Assembly (NCBI GenBank): GCA_028383925.1
Contig: JAOEWO010000005.1
Coordinates: forward strand, 60,803 to 124,802
Length of the DNA stretch: 64,000 nt
Direction of reading: 5' to 3'
Source of the DNA: Winogradskyella sp.
GTDB lineage: Bacteria; Bacteroidota; Bacteroidia; Flavobacteriales; Flavobacteriaceae
In this document: one piece after another, positions 1 through 8,775 of the stretch
Numbering within the stretch: position 1 is the first letter of the stretch
Layout of the letters: each line of letters starts with the position of its first letter
Position numbers and translations under genes: made by a program
Notes under the pieces: generated by a model
Seen by the model: only the letters and a program-made list of their open reading frames with translations
Told to the model about the DNA's origin: nothing
Databases searched by the model: none

Positions 1-57
1 AGTTCTGCACAATAACCTTGCAGGATAATGATTACTGCGTCTGCGACTGTCAAATGC

Positions 58-1137
58 TTACTGAATACTAACTTTTGCTCCATTAAACAATTTCCCTTTA
101 GCAGAAACAATGTAAGTTTCATCTGCATTTAGACCCGATAATACTTCTACTTGGTCACCAAAAATTCTACCCAAACGCAACCATCGCAATAGTGCTGTAT
201 TGCTTTGACTTACGGTATAAACACCAGATAATTGACCTTTAGTTATAATAGCATCTACTGGAATTAAGACGAGTGTTGATGTTGCTTTTCTTTCTACTGG
301 AAACTGAACCGTAGTAAACATACCTGATAAAATATTAGCATCTGTTTTCTCTAATTCAATTTTTACTAAATATTGTCCACCAGTGTTTTTAGCAGAAGTA
401 CTTACTTCTACAACTTTTCCTTTTATGGTTTTATTGATGGATTTTACTAAAACAGCTACTGAAGATCCATTTTTAATATCTGCAATTTCTGTTTCAGGTA
501 CCAAGGCCATCACTTCAAAATGCCCTGGTGATTCTATACTAATAAGCGGTATTCCAGGATTTGCCATATTACCAGCATTTACATTTTTACCTGTTACAGT
601 TCCACTAAAAGGTGCAGTAATGTTACTGTAAGCAAACTGTGCATTGATTTCGTTTTTTATTTGGTTTGCAGATTCTAATCGTGCTTTAGCCATTTCATAA
701 TTAGCCGTCATATCATCTAGTTCTTTTTGTGAGGCGCTATAATCTGCAAATAAGTTTTTAAAACGATTATAATCCTTTTGTGCATTTGTATAGGCTACAT
801 TAGCCTCTGTGATTGCTGCATTTACTTGTGCTCGTTTTGCTTGTAAATCGATGTTATTAATAGATACCAATAATTGTCCTTTTTTTACTTTATCGCCAAC
901 ATTAACGTGTACTTTGTTTACATAACCCATTAGTCGCGTGCTTAATTCTGCACTATTAGAAGCTTGAATTTTTCCACTTACTGATAAAAATGGATTGTTT
1001 CCATTTGTTTTAACCTGACTTATTTTTACAGCAATTGCAGGCAAATTATCCGCAACTAGTTTTTTGTCTTCGCTACCACAACTGATTAGGAATAATGATG
1101 CTGTGGTTATTGTTAATAGGTATAAGTATTTTTTCAT
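58..1137 (-). CDS. Efflux RND periplasmic adaptor lipoprotein (HlyD/AcrA family)
   Basis: Membrane-fusion adaptor that would link an inner-membrane pump to the TolC channel encoded just upstream (1329-2639). I start it at the ATG at 1137, because from there the protein opens with a lipoprotein signal (MKKYLYLL, hydrophobic stretch, lipobox LISC with Cys20). The open frame runs 25 codons further upstream but that extension would bury the signal. The order is biotinyl-lipoyl-like half (GYVNKVHVNVGDKVKKGQ), coiled-coil hairpin (about 100-170), second lipoyl half (ITAPFSGTVTGKNVNAG) and beta-barrel. The pump gene itself would lie beyond the left edge, as expected for an adaptor-pump order on the minus strand. 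Family clear, substrate unknown. Confidence 0.9.
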   Translation of the reverse strand: MKKYLYLLTITTASLFLISCGSEDKKLVADNLPAIAVKISQVKTNGNNPFLSVSGKIQASNSAELSTRLMGYVNKVHVNVGDKVKKGQLLVSINNIDLQAKRAQVNAAITEANVAYTNAQKDYNRFKNLFADYSASQKELDDMTANYEMAKARLESANQIKNEINAQFAYSNITAPFSGTVTGKNVNAGNMANPGIPLISIESPGHFEVMALVPETEIADIKNGSSVAVLVKSINKTIKGKVVEVSTSAKNTGGQYLVKIELEKTDANILSGMFTTVQFPVERKATSTLVLIPVDAIITKGQLSGVYTVSQSNTALLRWLRLGRIFGDQVEVLSGLNADETYIVSAKGKLFNGAKVSIQ

Positions 1138-1246
1138 TTTTGTTTGTTTTAAAAGCCTATCTCTTTCTAGAGGAAAAGGAACTGCTGTGTTAAGGATTTG
1201 TGTTCTTCTCACTGTAAGGATTATTGTTTTTTAATAGTTTTATTTT

Positions 1247-1282
1247 ATACCTACAAGGTTTTTGAAACCTTGCAGGTAGGAT
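1247..1282. repeat. Intergenic palindromic repeat
   Basis: Near-perfect dyad with arms CCTACAAGGTTT (1250-1261) and AAACCTTGCAGG (1265-1276) and a very short loop, lying between the TolC and adaptor genes. A related half-arm, ACCTTGCAGG, is present at 16-25. It resembles the short dispersed palindromes found between genes in flavobacteria and could also form an mRNA hairpin inside the efflux operon. Confidence 0.55.
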
Positions 1283-1328
1283 AGTCGCGCTTGTTTATCT
1301 ACAAACTTGCTAGTTTCCCCTTTTGAGG

Positions 1329-2639
1329 TTAGGGGACTAAAAATTGTAAGTAAGCTTGCGCATAATTATACTCAAAAATGGTTTGGTAATAGTCTAATTG
1401 CTTTTGTGCATATTGCGTTTCAGCCATTAATAAATCCGATGTTTTTTCTAAACCTTCTTTAAATCTGTTGGTTCTAATCCTTAACGATTCTTCAGACTGT
1501 TCTAAAGCTAAGTTGGTTAGTTTTAATTTGTTTTCCGCATCTAAAAAAGTACGCTTGGCTTTATTTAATTCTAAATTGCTCTGCAAAACGTATTGTTGGT
1601 ATTCTAGCTTTGATTGTTCAAATTGCGACTTACTTTTTTGAGCTTTTCCAATCCGTTTTGAGCCCTGAAAAATATTCCAACTTAATTCCGCACCAAATAA
1701 ATAACCATTAGCATCGCCTTTAAATATGTCATCATCATATATCTCGTAACTTCCAAAGGCATTTAATGTTGGTAAAAACGCCATTTTATCTGCTTTGTTT
1801 AGGGCTTTGTAAGCGTTTGATGCTAATTGCATGGCTTTAATATCCGATCTGTTTTCAGAAATAGATTGGTTTTCTATAGTAGAGGTTTCTAGTGTTAATT
1901 CATCGGAAGGTGTGTAAATGACATAATTGTCATCATTCATTAAAAACGACAAATAATTAGAGGCGTTTTGTACATTACTTTTAGCCGTTTGTAACTGATT
2001 TTTAACTTCCGTTACGCGAACTTCAACATTAAGCACATCTGCACGTTGCAGGTAACCTTGTTTAAAGCTATTATCAGCTAATTTTTTATTTGAGTTTGCT
2101 GCTTCAAGCGCTTTTTCTAAAACTTCAACCGCTTTATATGCCAATTGCAATTGCATGTATGCTTTTTTCACCTCAAAGACTAAATAATCTTGCGTGCGTT
2201 GGGTTTTTAAAGCCATAGCGTCCATTTTAGATTTGGCAGCTTTACGCTGAAACATACCATCGACATTAATTAATGGTTGCTGAATTTCGAAACGTGTAGC
2301 AAAGTTTTGAATCTGCGATGGATTATTTAATAGGTTAGGATTAAAGTCGTTTTGCGTTAAAATCTCCTGATTTAATTTTGAACCAAACGCCATTAATGGG
2401 TTTGTAGTGGCAATACCTGTATGACTGGCTGTAATGTTAGGTAAAAACACCGCATTGGTCTGTCTAAAGTCTGCTCTTGCTTGGATAAATTCTTCTTTCG
2501 AAATTTTAATATTCGTATTGTTTTCTGAAACTTTAGATAAGACTTCATGTTTTGATATAGACACCAATTCTTGAGCCTGAATTGTAATACCTAAAACTAT
2601 AAACGAAAGTATTAAAACATATGCTTTTTTCATTATCAT
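1329..2639 (-). CDS. TolC-family outer membrane efflux channel
   Basis: Outer-membrane exit duct, 436 residues, the usual length of the family. It begins with a Sec signal peptide (MIMKKAYVLILSFIVLGITIQA, cleavage about residue 22). Two long alpha-helical, Gln/Asn/Lys-rich coiled-coil halves (about 30-220 and 240-436) correspond to the two OEP repeats, with the second ending NYAQAYLQFLVP. It is the first gene of an efflux operon with the adaptor at 58-1137. The start is preceded by a box B dyad (GTAAC-N4-GTTAC, 2684-2697) and a perfect -7 element TAATTTTG, so expression is probably controlled by a CRP/FNR-type regulator. Confidence 0.92.
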   Translation of the reverse strand: MIMKKAYVLILSFIVLGITIQAQELVSISKHEVLSKVSENNTNIKISKEEFIQARADFRQTNAVFLPNITASHTGIATTNPLMAFGSKLNQEILTQNDFNPNLLNNPSQIQNFATRFEIQQPLINVDGMFQRKAAKSKMDAMALKTQRTQDYLVFEVKKAYMQLQLAYKAVEVLEKALEAANSNKKLADNSFKQGYLQRADVLNVEVRVTEVKNQLQTAKSNVQNASNYLSFLMNDDNYVIYTPSDELTLETSTIENQSISENRSDIKAMQLASNAYKALNKADKMAFLPTLNAFGSYEIYDDDIFKGDANGYLFGAELSWNIFQGSKRIGKAQKSKSQFEQSKLEYQQYVLQSNLELNKAKRTFLDAENKLKLTNLALEQSEESLRIRTNRFKEGLEKTSDLLMAETQYAQKQLDYYQTIFEYNYAQAYLQFLVP

Positions 2640-2653
2640 CTTATTTGTTGCAA

Positions 2654-2697
2654 CAAAATTAGTTTTATGTATTATGAAAGTTTGTAACTAATGTTAC
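2654..2697 (-). promoter_or_regulatory. Box B promoter of the TolC efflux operon
   Basis: GTAACTAATGTTAC at 2684-2697 (perfect 5-bp half sites, 4-bp spacer). Reading on the minus strand, -7 element TAATTTTG (2654-2661) follows 22 nt after the 14-mer. The dyad centre would be near -41.5 for a start at about 2649, giving a leader of about 10 nt. The same arrangement precedes the peroxiredoxin and heavy-metal-associated genes. Confidence 0.7.
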
Positions 2698-2755
2698 TTG
2701 GTGTTTTTATTATTATGTAATAATTTTTTTACGGACCCAAAAGCAGATTACCACA

Positions 2756-2893
2756 TTAGTTAACTTTTCTTGTACCACCATGACCACCAGCAACCACTAG
2801 CATTATTTTAATACTTAAATAAATAAATTTAAAAAACTGAATGATAGGATTCATCATTTTAAATCTTTGATATTTTGAGATTCTTTGTGTCAT
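2756..2893 (-). CDS. Small protein (45 aa) downstream of the SQR-like gene
   Basis: Short ORF not recognised as a named family. It starts ATG at 2893, 37 nt after the stop of the SQR-like gene, and ends TAA at 2756. The sequence has a basic N-terminus (MTQRISKYQRFKMM), a hydrophobic amphipathic middle (PIIQFFKFIYLSIKIMLVV) and a Gly/His tail (AGGHGGTRKVN). Met13 or Met14 are alternative starts. Its position, composition and lack of overlap with other genes support a real gene co-transcribed with the flavoprotein. It may be a membrane-surface accessory peptide, but function is unknown. Confidence 0.6.
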   Translation of the reverse strand: MTQRISKYQRFKMMNPIIQFFKFIYLSIKIMLVVAGGHGGTRKVN

Positions 2894-2930
2894 AATATTA
2901 TTGTGTTGTTAGTTTTAAAACTAGTTTAGA

Positions 2931-4388
2931 TTATTCAGGAATTAACCACCAAAATGGGCGCATTTTAGCTTTATAGATAAAAGCATGATGCAGTGCTAGT
3001 TTAAGCCAATGGCCTGCTAAACCTATTTCGCCAAAAGTTTTACCTAGTTTTCTGCCTTGTGTTTTTGGGTATTTTTCGTAATCTGGTACAATGGGGAATG
3101 TGGTAATACTTACACCACTACCTGTTGTCATTCCGTAACCTGCTGAAGCAATACAAGCAGCACCCATATTACCCATAGAACCTTTGTGATGCAAGGATTC
3201 TTTTCCGTTTTTAATAGAGTCTATAATGTTTTCTGCAACTAATTTTGCGGTAATACCAGAGGGCATTCCTGTACGTGGTGGTGACGGTGAGATATCGGTA
3301 CCGTTTTTACTTTGTCTTGGTTTTGAAATGGCATGTGGTGGTGCAAAAGCAATACCTGGAGCAAAAATGTTTTTATATGTTGGGTTTTGATACGTTTCGG
3401 GCCAATCTTTTACAGACCATTCTTTGTAAGGCTTAGGTGTGTAATCTGCATCTACAATCATAAATCCTTTAAAGAGTTTTTCTGTGATGTCGTCATTATA
3501 CTTGTTAAAAGCTTTAAAACCATGTCCTGAAAATGCAGGAATCAGCATGGCAAAATCATAAGTTTCTGTTTTATAGTCCCCCTCTAAAGTTTCATAATGT
3601 GCAACACCATCTTCAATTTTATTAACACCTGCGCCAATAATCCATTTAATGTCTCTGTCTTCAAAAATCATTTCTACCAGTTCTTTAGATTTTAGAGTTA
3701 TACTACCGTAGCTCATTAACATACCATCCATACCAAAATCACCCAATTGGTACTCATTGGCTATCCACGTTATTTCTGCCATATGGCGCACTTTATGTTT
3801 GTGTAGCTCTTGCTCTACATTTAATATATACTCAAAAGCAGCACCTTGGCAGGTAGATTTTGCATGCCCTGTGCCAATAAGAATTTTAACTTTTTTTCCT
3901 TGTTTCATCTCTTTAATTAAGGCATTTAAACCTTCCCAAGCATGGTCTGCATGTGTATATGTACAGACAGAATATGTTTTGTTTTTACCAGGAATTAAAC
4001 CTTCAGTAGCTTCAAAATTTAGTTTAGGACCTGTGGCATTAATTAAATAATCGTAAGTAACTTTTTCTTGTTGCCCTTTTTTGTTACCAACAACATACTC
4101 AGCTAAAACATAAGGTTTACTTTCATTTTTATCGCCTTCAGGAAAAAACGACAGTGCTTTGGCTTGTTTAAAACCAATGTTCTTTTTTTTGTATAATGGT
4201 GCTAGTGGGAAGAGTATTTTTTCAGACTTCATTCTACCAATACCAACCCAAATATTAGACGGTATCCACTGGTAATTACTGTTAGGTGACACCACAACAA
4301 CCTCGTGCGCTTTAGATAGTTTTCTGCGTAAATGCGATGCAGCAACATGACCAGAAATACCAGCACCCAAAATCACTATTTTAGACAT
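2931..4388 (-). CDS. Sulfide:quinone oxidoreductase-like flavoprotein
   Basis: FAD-dependent oxidoreductase of the SQR/NDH-2 fold, 485 residues. The N-terminal dinucleotide motif GAGISGHVAASHL (8-20) is followed by a second Rossmann half (INATGPKL; ILIGTGHAKSTC). Cys142 and Cys180 (motif STCQGAAFEY) are candidates for the redox cysteines of SQR, with Cys412 a third. The C-terminus ends in two amphipathic helices (HWLKLALHHAFIYKAKMRPFWWLIPE region), as in SQRs that lie on the membrane and reduce quinone. Expected reaction: oxidation of sulfide to sulfane sulfur with electrons to menaquinone. A box A promoter (4411-4453) lies 23 nt before the start codon. A 45-aa gene follows it. SQR assignment is by motif; another NAD(P)H or polysulfide substrate is possible. 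Confidence 0.75.
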   Translation of the reverse strand: MSKIVILGAGISGHVAASHLRRKLSKAHEVVVVSPNSNYQWIPSNIWVGIGRMKSEKILFPLAPLYKKKNIGFKQAKALSFFPEGDKNESKPYVLAEYVVGNKKGQQEKVTYDYLINATGPKLNFEATEGLIPGKNKTYSVCTYTHADHAWEGLNALIKEMKQGKKVKILIGTGHAKSTCQGAAFEYILNVEQELHKHKVRHMAEITWIANEYQLGDFGMDGMLMSYGSITLKSKELVEMIFEDRDIKWIIGAGVNKIEDGVAHYETLEGDYKTETYDFAMLIPAFSGHGFKAFNKYNDDITEKLFKGFMIVDADYTPKPYKEWSVKDWPETYQNPTYKNIFAPGIAFAPPHAISKPRQSKNGTDISPSPPRTGMPSGITAKLVAENIIDSIKNGKESLHHKGSMGNMGAACIASAGYGMTTGSGVSITTFPIVPDYEKYPKTQGRKLGKTFGEIGLAGHWLKLALHHAFIYKAKMRPFWWLIPE

Positions 4389-4410
4389 ATCTTTTTATAT
4401 TTAATAAGTA

Positions 4411-4453
4411 TAAAATTAGGTGAACTTCTTAGGACTAGAAATGATATTTATCA
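4411..4453 (-). promoter_or_regulatory. Box A promoter of the SQR-like gene
   Basis: TGATATTTATCA (4442-4453) followed on the minus strand, after exactly 23 nt, by -7 element TAATTTTA (4411-4418). Inferred start about 4406, leader about 17 nt, dyad centre about -41.5 (class II CRP/FNR geometry). Confidence 0.75.
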
Positions 4454-4538
4454 TGTAGAATACCTCTAATTATATAAATTGATATCTGTAAAGATTCTGA
4501 TTTTGAAAAAATGAGATCGTAGTTTTGTTACATAGAGC

Positions 4539-5660
4539 CTAATTGGTTTTCTTGTAACTCCATACAGCCAATCCGTTCATAATTAAAGCATATAGCAATG
4601 TTTTTAATAACTGCGGAAGTATATCTGTGAAACCAGAACCTTTTAGCATTATCATACGCATCACTTCTACAAAGTATTTTATGGGATTGAACTCTGTAAT
4701 TATTTGAGCCCATTTTGGCATACTTTCAATAGGTGTGAATAAACCACTCATTAAAATGAAAATTACGGTAAAAAACCAAGCTATAAACATGGCTTGTTGT
4801 TGCGTGTCTGTAAAATTTGAAATAAATAAACCGATACCTAAAACAACCAAAATATAGATAGATGTATATAAATACATAAGAGGTAAACTACCTAACATTG
4901 GAACGTTAAAAATGAGTTTTGCTATAATTAAACCTACAGTTAATAAGCCTAAACCGATGACCCAAAACGGAAAGAGTTTCCCAATAATAAACTGACTTTT
5001 TTTAATAGGTGTAACGTTGATTTGCTCTAAAGTGCCAATTTCTTTTTCTCTCACAATATTCATTCCTGATAAGAATAGTGTAATCATTGTAACTAGTAAT
5101 ACCAAAATACCAGGCACCATAAAGGTTTTATAATTTAAGGTCTTGTTGTACCAAAAAAGCGGAATTGTTTCTATACTAATTGGTTGTATCTGTAAATCTG
5201 AAGCTTGAAATAAATTGACTTTAACGTGTTTATTAAAGTGCTGAATTATTTGCGAAACATATACATTTTCAACTCCAGCTGCTGCACCATCAATAGCGTT
5301 AATGCTGACACCTATACTTTGGTGTTTTTCTTTTTGTAAATCGCGTTCAAAATAGTTTGGAATTTCTAATACAACATCCACTTCGCCTTTTAACATGGCA
5401 TAACTTGCCAATGTTTCCGACGGAAAACCTGTTAATATATTAAAATAAGTTGATGCATTAAATTGCTCTATTAAAGCTCTCGATGTTGAAGTGTGATCAT
5501 TATCTATATAGCCAAATTTAATGTTATCAACCTCAAAAGTGGCTGCATTAGATAAAATAATGAGCTGCAATAATGGTAAAACAAAAATTATTGGAAGCAT
5601 CCCTTTATTTCTAAAGATTTGCTTAAACTCTTTTTGAATGATGTATAGGATTGTTTTCAT
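4539..5660 (-). CDS. ABC-2 type exporter permease (YbhR-like)
   Basis: Membrane subunit of an ABC-2 exporter, 373 residues. One N-terminal membrane segment (LPIIFVLPLLQLIILSNAA), a large extracytoplasmic domain (about 45-170) and five more segments from about 175 on (FMVPGILVLLVTMITLFLSG; cytoplasmic MNIVREKEIGTLEQINVTPI coupling helix). Last gene of the operon that starts with tetR at 11935. It is paired with a paralogous permease at 5740-6846, so the exporter is probably a heterodimer, as in YbhFSR. Substrate unknown; the family exports drugs and amphiphiles. Confidence 0.9.
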   Translation of the reverse strand: MKTILYIIQKEFKQIFRNKGMLPIIFVLPLLQLIILSNAATFEVDNIKFGYIDNDHTSTSRALIEQFNASTYFNILTGFPSETLASYAMLKGEVDVVLEIPNYFERDLQKEKHQSIGVSINAIDGAAAGVENVYVSQIIQHFNKHVKVNLFQASDLQIQPISIETIPLFWYNKTLNYKTFMVPGILVLLVTMITLFLSGMNIVREKEIGTLEQINVTPIKKSQFIIGKLFPFWVIGLGLLTVGLIIAKLIFNVPMLGSLPLMYLYTSIYILVVLGIGLFISNFTDTQQQAMFIAWFFTVIFILMSGLFTPIESMPKWAQIITEFNPIKYFVEVMRMIMLKGSGFTDILPQLLKTLLYALIMNGLAVWSYKKTN

Positions 5661-5739
5661 ATTTTTAATAGAATAAAGAGAATAGAGCAGAGAATAAAGA
5701 GGCTTTAAGTAATGTTTTGTCTTTTTTCTTTCATCTATT

Positions 5740-6846
5740 TTACTCTAATCGTATTTTGTATTTCTTCACACTCAAGGCCATAAAAAACACCGTCATTCCA
5801 ATTAAAATTAAAGTTTCTTTCCATATAAATTGAATACCAACACCTTTTAGCATAATACCTTTAGTAATAATGATAAACCATTTTGCCGGTATAATATTAC
5901 TAATCATTTGAAGCGGTAAAGGCATACTTGAAATCGGAAAAATAAAGCCAGATAATAGTATTACGGGAAGCATTAATCCCATTAAAGATATCATCATGGC
6001 CGTTTGTTGTGTCGCGGAAATTGTTGAGATTAAAATACCCAAAGCTAAAGCTGAAATAATAAATAGAATGCTCTCTATAGCCAATAAAAATAGACTGCCT
6101 TGAACTGGCATTTTGAAAATAAAAATACTTGAAACAACGATGACTATTGCATTAATTATAGATAGAAAAATATAAGGAAACACTTTGCCAACAATAACTT
6201 GAATTGGTTTTAATGGTGATACCAAAAGTATTTCCATTGTTCCTAATTCCTTTTCTCGTGTTATAGAAATAGACGTCATCATAGCAGAAACCAACATTAA
6301 AATAATAGTCATCACACCTGGTACAAACATATACACGCTTTTTAATTCGGGATTATAGACCATACGTGATGCTGGCACAATTTGATAGGTAATTGTAATA
6401 TTCTTGTTTAACTCTTTTTGATAGGTTTGAAGAATAGCACTTACAAAATTAGTAATAGTATTTGCTGTATTTGGGTCTGTAGCATCTGTAATAATTTGGA
6501 TGGTTGCTTTGTTTTCTTTTATTAGATGTTTACTAAAATCTTTTTCGAAATTTAAAACGGCTTTTACTTTTCCTTTTTTAAAAATGGCTTCAATATCTGA
6601 TTCTTTTTCAATAATTTGTTTAATACTGAAATATTCTGAGGCAGCTATTTTATTAATGATTTCTTTTGTTGTAGTATCTTTAGTATGGTCTAAAATGGCA
6701 ATATCTACATTATTTATTTCATTGGTAATGGCGAATCCGAATAGCAATATTTGGGCAATAGGCATCCCAAAGAGAATAAACAACGAGCGTCTATCTCTAA
6801 AAATATGGTAGAATTCTTTTTTTATAAAACCTATAAATCTTTTCAT
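5740..6846 (-). CDS. ABC-2 type exporter permease (YbhS-like)
   Basis: Second membrane subunit of the exporter, 368 residues, same architecture as its neighbour: N-terminal segment (SLFILFGMPIAQILLFGFA), soluble extracytoplasmic domain, then five segments with the coupling motif SITREKELGTMEILLVSP. It lies 79 nt upstream of the other permease and 134 nt downstream of the ATPase; the latter gap holds an inverted repeat (6887-6969). Works with the two ATPases (6981-7709, 7873-8775), the adaptor and the TolC protein as a trans-envelope pump. Confidence 0.9.
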   Translation of the reverse strand: MKRFIGFIKKEFYHIFRDRRSLFILFGMPIAQILLFGFAITNEINNVDIAILDHTKDTTTKEIINKIAASEYFSIKQIIEKESDIEAIFKKGKVKAVLNFEKDFSKHLIKENKATIQIITDATDPNTANTITNFVSAILQTYQKELNKNITITYQIVPASRMVYNPELKSVYMFVPGVMTIILMLVSAMMTSISITREKELGTMEILLVSPLKPIQVIVGKVFPYIFLSIINAIVIVVSSIFIFKMPVQGSLFLLAIESILFIISALALGILISTISATQQTAMMISLMGLMLPVILLSGFIFPISSMPLPLQMISNIIPAKWFIIITKGIMLKGVGIQFIWKETLILIGMTVFFMALSVKKYKIRLE

Positions 6847-6854
6847 CTTTAGTG

Positions 6855-6868
6855 CCTGCGAAAGCAGG
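6855..6868. repeat. Short hairpin CCTGC-GAAA-GCAGG
   Basis: Perfect 5-bp GC-rich stem closed by a GAAA tetraloop, immediately before the permease start on the minus strand. In this AT-rich background it stands out. It could be an mRNA stability element or a dispersed repeat. Confidence 0.4.
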
Positions 6869-6886
6869 TATCTCTTTTTTTTGTTT

Positions 6887-6969
6887 CCCGCAGATTTCGC
6901 AGATTTTTCTAATTAGTTTCGATTGATTTAGTATTCATTTTTTATGCGTAGATCTGTGAAATCTTCGGG
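6887..6969. repeat. Inverted repeat between ATPase and permease genes
   Basis: Left arm CCCGCAGATTTCGCAGAT (6887-6904) and right arm ATCTGTGAAATCTTCGGG (6952-6969) are complementary at 16 of 18 positions, with about 47 nt between. It occupies most of the intergenic space and looks like a small non-coding repeat inserted into the operon or a processing hairpin. Confidence 0.5.
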
Positions 6970-6980
6970 ACATTTTTGTA

Positions 6981-7709
6981 TCATCCACGAGCCAATTTCA
7001 AAAACACATCATTCATATTATCAACCTTAAACTGTTCTTTCAATTTCTTTGGTGTATCTAAAGCTTCAATTTTACCGTTAACCATTATGGAAACTCTATC
7101 GCAATATTCCGCTTCATCCATGTAATGTGTGGTTACAAATACGGTTGTTCCATTATGAGCAGCTTTGTAGATAAGTTCCCAAAACTGTCTTCTGGTTATT
7201 GGGTCAACACCACCTGTTGGTTCATCTAAAAACACAATTTTAGGATCGTGAATTAAAGACACCATAAAGGATAGTTTTTGTTTCCAGCCTGATGGCAATG
7301 CACCAACTAGTTTATTAGCAACGTCTTTTAGGCCTAATTCTTCAATTAAAGCGTTCGATTTTTCTTTGATTCGTTTTCGAGTTAAACCATAAATACCACC
7401 AAAAAAAGTAATATTTTCTCTAACCGTTAAATCGTCATACAACGCAAATTTCTGACTCATGTAACCAATGTTTTTCTTGATGTTTTCTGCGTTAGTAAAC
7501 ACATCAAAGCCTGCAACTTTTGCTTTACCAGAAGTAGGATTTGAAATACCAATCAGCATTTTTATTGCTGTTGTTTTTCCTGCTCCATTTGCGCCTAAAA
7601 AACCAAATATTTCACCTTTTTCGACGTCAAAAGTGATAGCACTCACTGCAGTGAAATCGCCAAACATTTTGGTTAATCGGTCTACTTGTATAACTTTTTT
7701 GTTGTTCAT
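6981..7709 (-). CDS. ABC transporter ATPase (exporter subunit 1)
   Basis: Nucleotide-binding subunit, about 242 residues from the ATG at 7709 (MNNKKVIQVDRLTKMFGDF). A start 10 codons earlier (7739) is possible but adds a non-homologous leader. Walker A GANGAGKTT, Q-loop YMSQKF, Walker B IVFLDEPTGGVDP, H-loop VTTHYMDEAEYCD. The signature is atypical, LPSGWKQ instead of LSGGQ, which is usual in one half of YbhF-type transporters. In this operon the two halves of a YbhF-like ATPase are separate genes. Confidence 0.92.
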   Translation of the reverse strand: MNNKKVIQVDRLTKMFGDFTAVSAITFDVEKGEIFGFLGANGAGKTTAIKMLIGISNPTSGKAKVAGFDVFTNAENIKKNIGYMSQKFALYDDLTVRENITFFGGIYGLTRKRIKEKSNALIEELGLKDVANKLVGALPSGWKQKLSFMVSLIHDPKIVFLDEPTGGVDPITRRQFWELIYKAAHNGTTVFVTTHYMDEAEYCDRVSIMVNGKIEALDTPKKLKEQFKVDNMNDVFLKLARG

Positions 7710-7831
7710 ATTTATTTCCCACGGAAGTGGTAATCTCATTATTTTTTATACCAATTATCGAAATTTCAGAATTTATACCTACAAGATTTGAAGCTGATAC
7801 CAATTGAACACAAGATCTTGAAGAAAATTTG

Positions 7832-7864
7832 AGACCTGACAGGTTTTTAAAACCTGCTAGGTCT
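7832..7864. repeat. Intergenic palindromic repeat
   Basis: Dyad AGACCTGACAGGTTTT / AAAACCTGCTAGGTCT, complementary except for two adjacent positions, between the two ATPase genes. Similar in style to the palindrome at 1247-1282; likely a dispersed flavobacterial intergenic repeat and possibly an intra-operon hairpin. Confidence 0.5.
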
Positions 7865-7872
7865 TAACCTGT

Positions 7873-8775
7873 TTATTTCGCCAATTCCATAAAGGTATCT
7901 TCAATAGTTGCAACAGTTTTATCAATATAAATATTTGATAAATTTTTAGTTTCTAAATATGTTTTTAAATCTTCTGTATTAAAATCTGTTCTGCTATCTG
8001 TGTAATGCACATATTCGCCAAAAGGATAAACGCTATGGTTGTGCTCATAGGCTTTTAGACTGTTTATGAGTCGATACATATTATTGGCTTTTACATTATA
8101 AATTTGTTTTGGGTAATGCTTTACAATCTCCTTTGGTGTATCAATTTCTAAAATTTTACCATTTTGAATCAGTGCAATTCTGTCGCACAAGGCTGCTTCA
8201 TCCATATATGGTGTAGAAACTAAAATGGTAATGCCTTTTAACTGCAATCGTTTTAACATTTCCCAGAATTCTTTACGTGATACTGGATCTACTCCTGTAG
8301 TTGGCTCATCTAAAAACAGCACTTTCGGTTTGTGAATTAATGCACAACACAAAGCGAGTTTTTGTTTCATTCCGCCCGATAGTTTTCCTGCGCGACGGTT
8401 TTTAAAAGGTTCTATTTGTATATAGATATCTTTTATTAAATCGTAATTTTCTTCAATGGTTGTTCCGAAAATGGTAGCAAAAAACTCTAAATTTTCTTCT
8501 ATCGTTAAATCTTGATACAATGAAAATCTGCCAGGCATATAACCCACATTATTTCTTATGCTTTTATAATCTTTAACCACATCAAATTCCGCAACCGTTG
8601 CGCTGCCTTGGTCTGCAAATAAAAGCGTGGTTAACACTCTAAATAGTGTTGTTTTACCAGCACCATCAGGCCCAATGAGACCAAAGAGTTCGCCCTTCTT
8701 TACATTAAAAGAAATGTCTTGCAACGCCTTTACATTTTTATAAGATTTTGATATGTTACGGATTGTAATACCCAT
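7873..8775 (-). CDS. ABC transporter ATPase (exporter subunit 2)
   Basis: Second nucleotide-binding subunit, 300 residues. Walker A GPDGAGKTT, canonical signature KLSGGMKQ, Walker B VLFLDEPTTGVDP, and a C-terminal extension (about 220-300) usual for multidrug or lipid exporters. Its start overlaps the stop of the cupin lipoprotein gene by one base (TAATG), indicating translational coupling. Together with the 6981-7709 ATPase it matches the two halves of YbhF. Confidence 0.92.
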   Translation of the reverse strand: MGITIRNISKSYKNVKALQDISFNVKKGELFGLIGPDGAGKTTLFRVLTTLLFADQGSATVAEFDVVKDYKSIRNNVGYMPGRFSLYQDLTIEENLEFFATIFGTTIEENYDLIKDIYIQIEPFKNRRAGKLSGGMKQKLALCCALIHKPKVLFLDEPTTGVDPVSRKEFWEMLKRLQLKGITILVSTPYMDEAALCDRIALIQNGKILEIDTPKEIVKHYPKQIYNVKANNMYRLINSLKAYEHNHSVYPFGEYVHYTDSRTDFNTEDLKTYLETKNLSNIYIDKTVATIEDTFMELAK

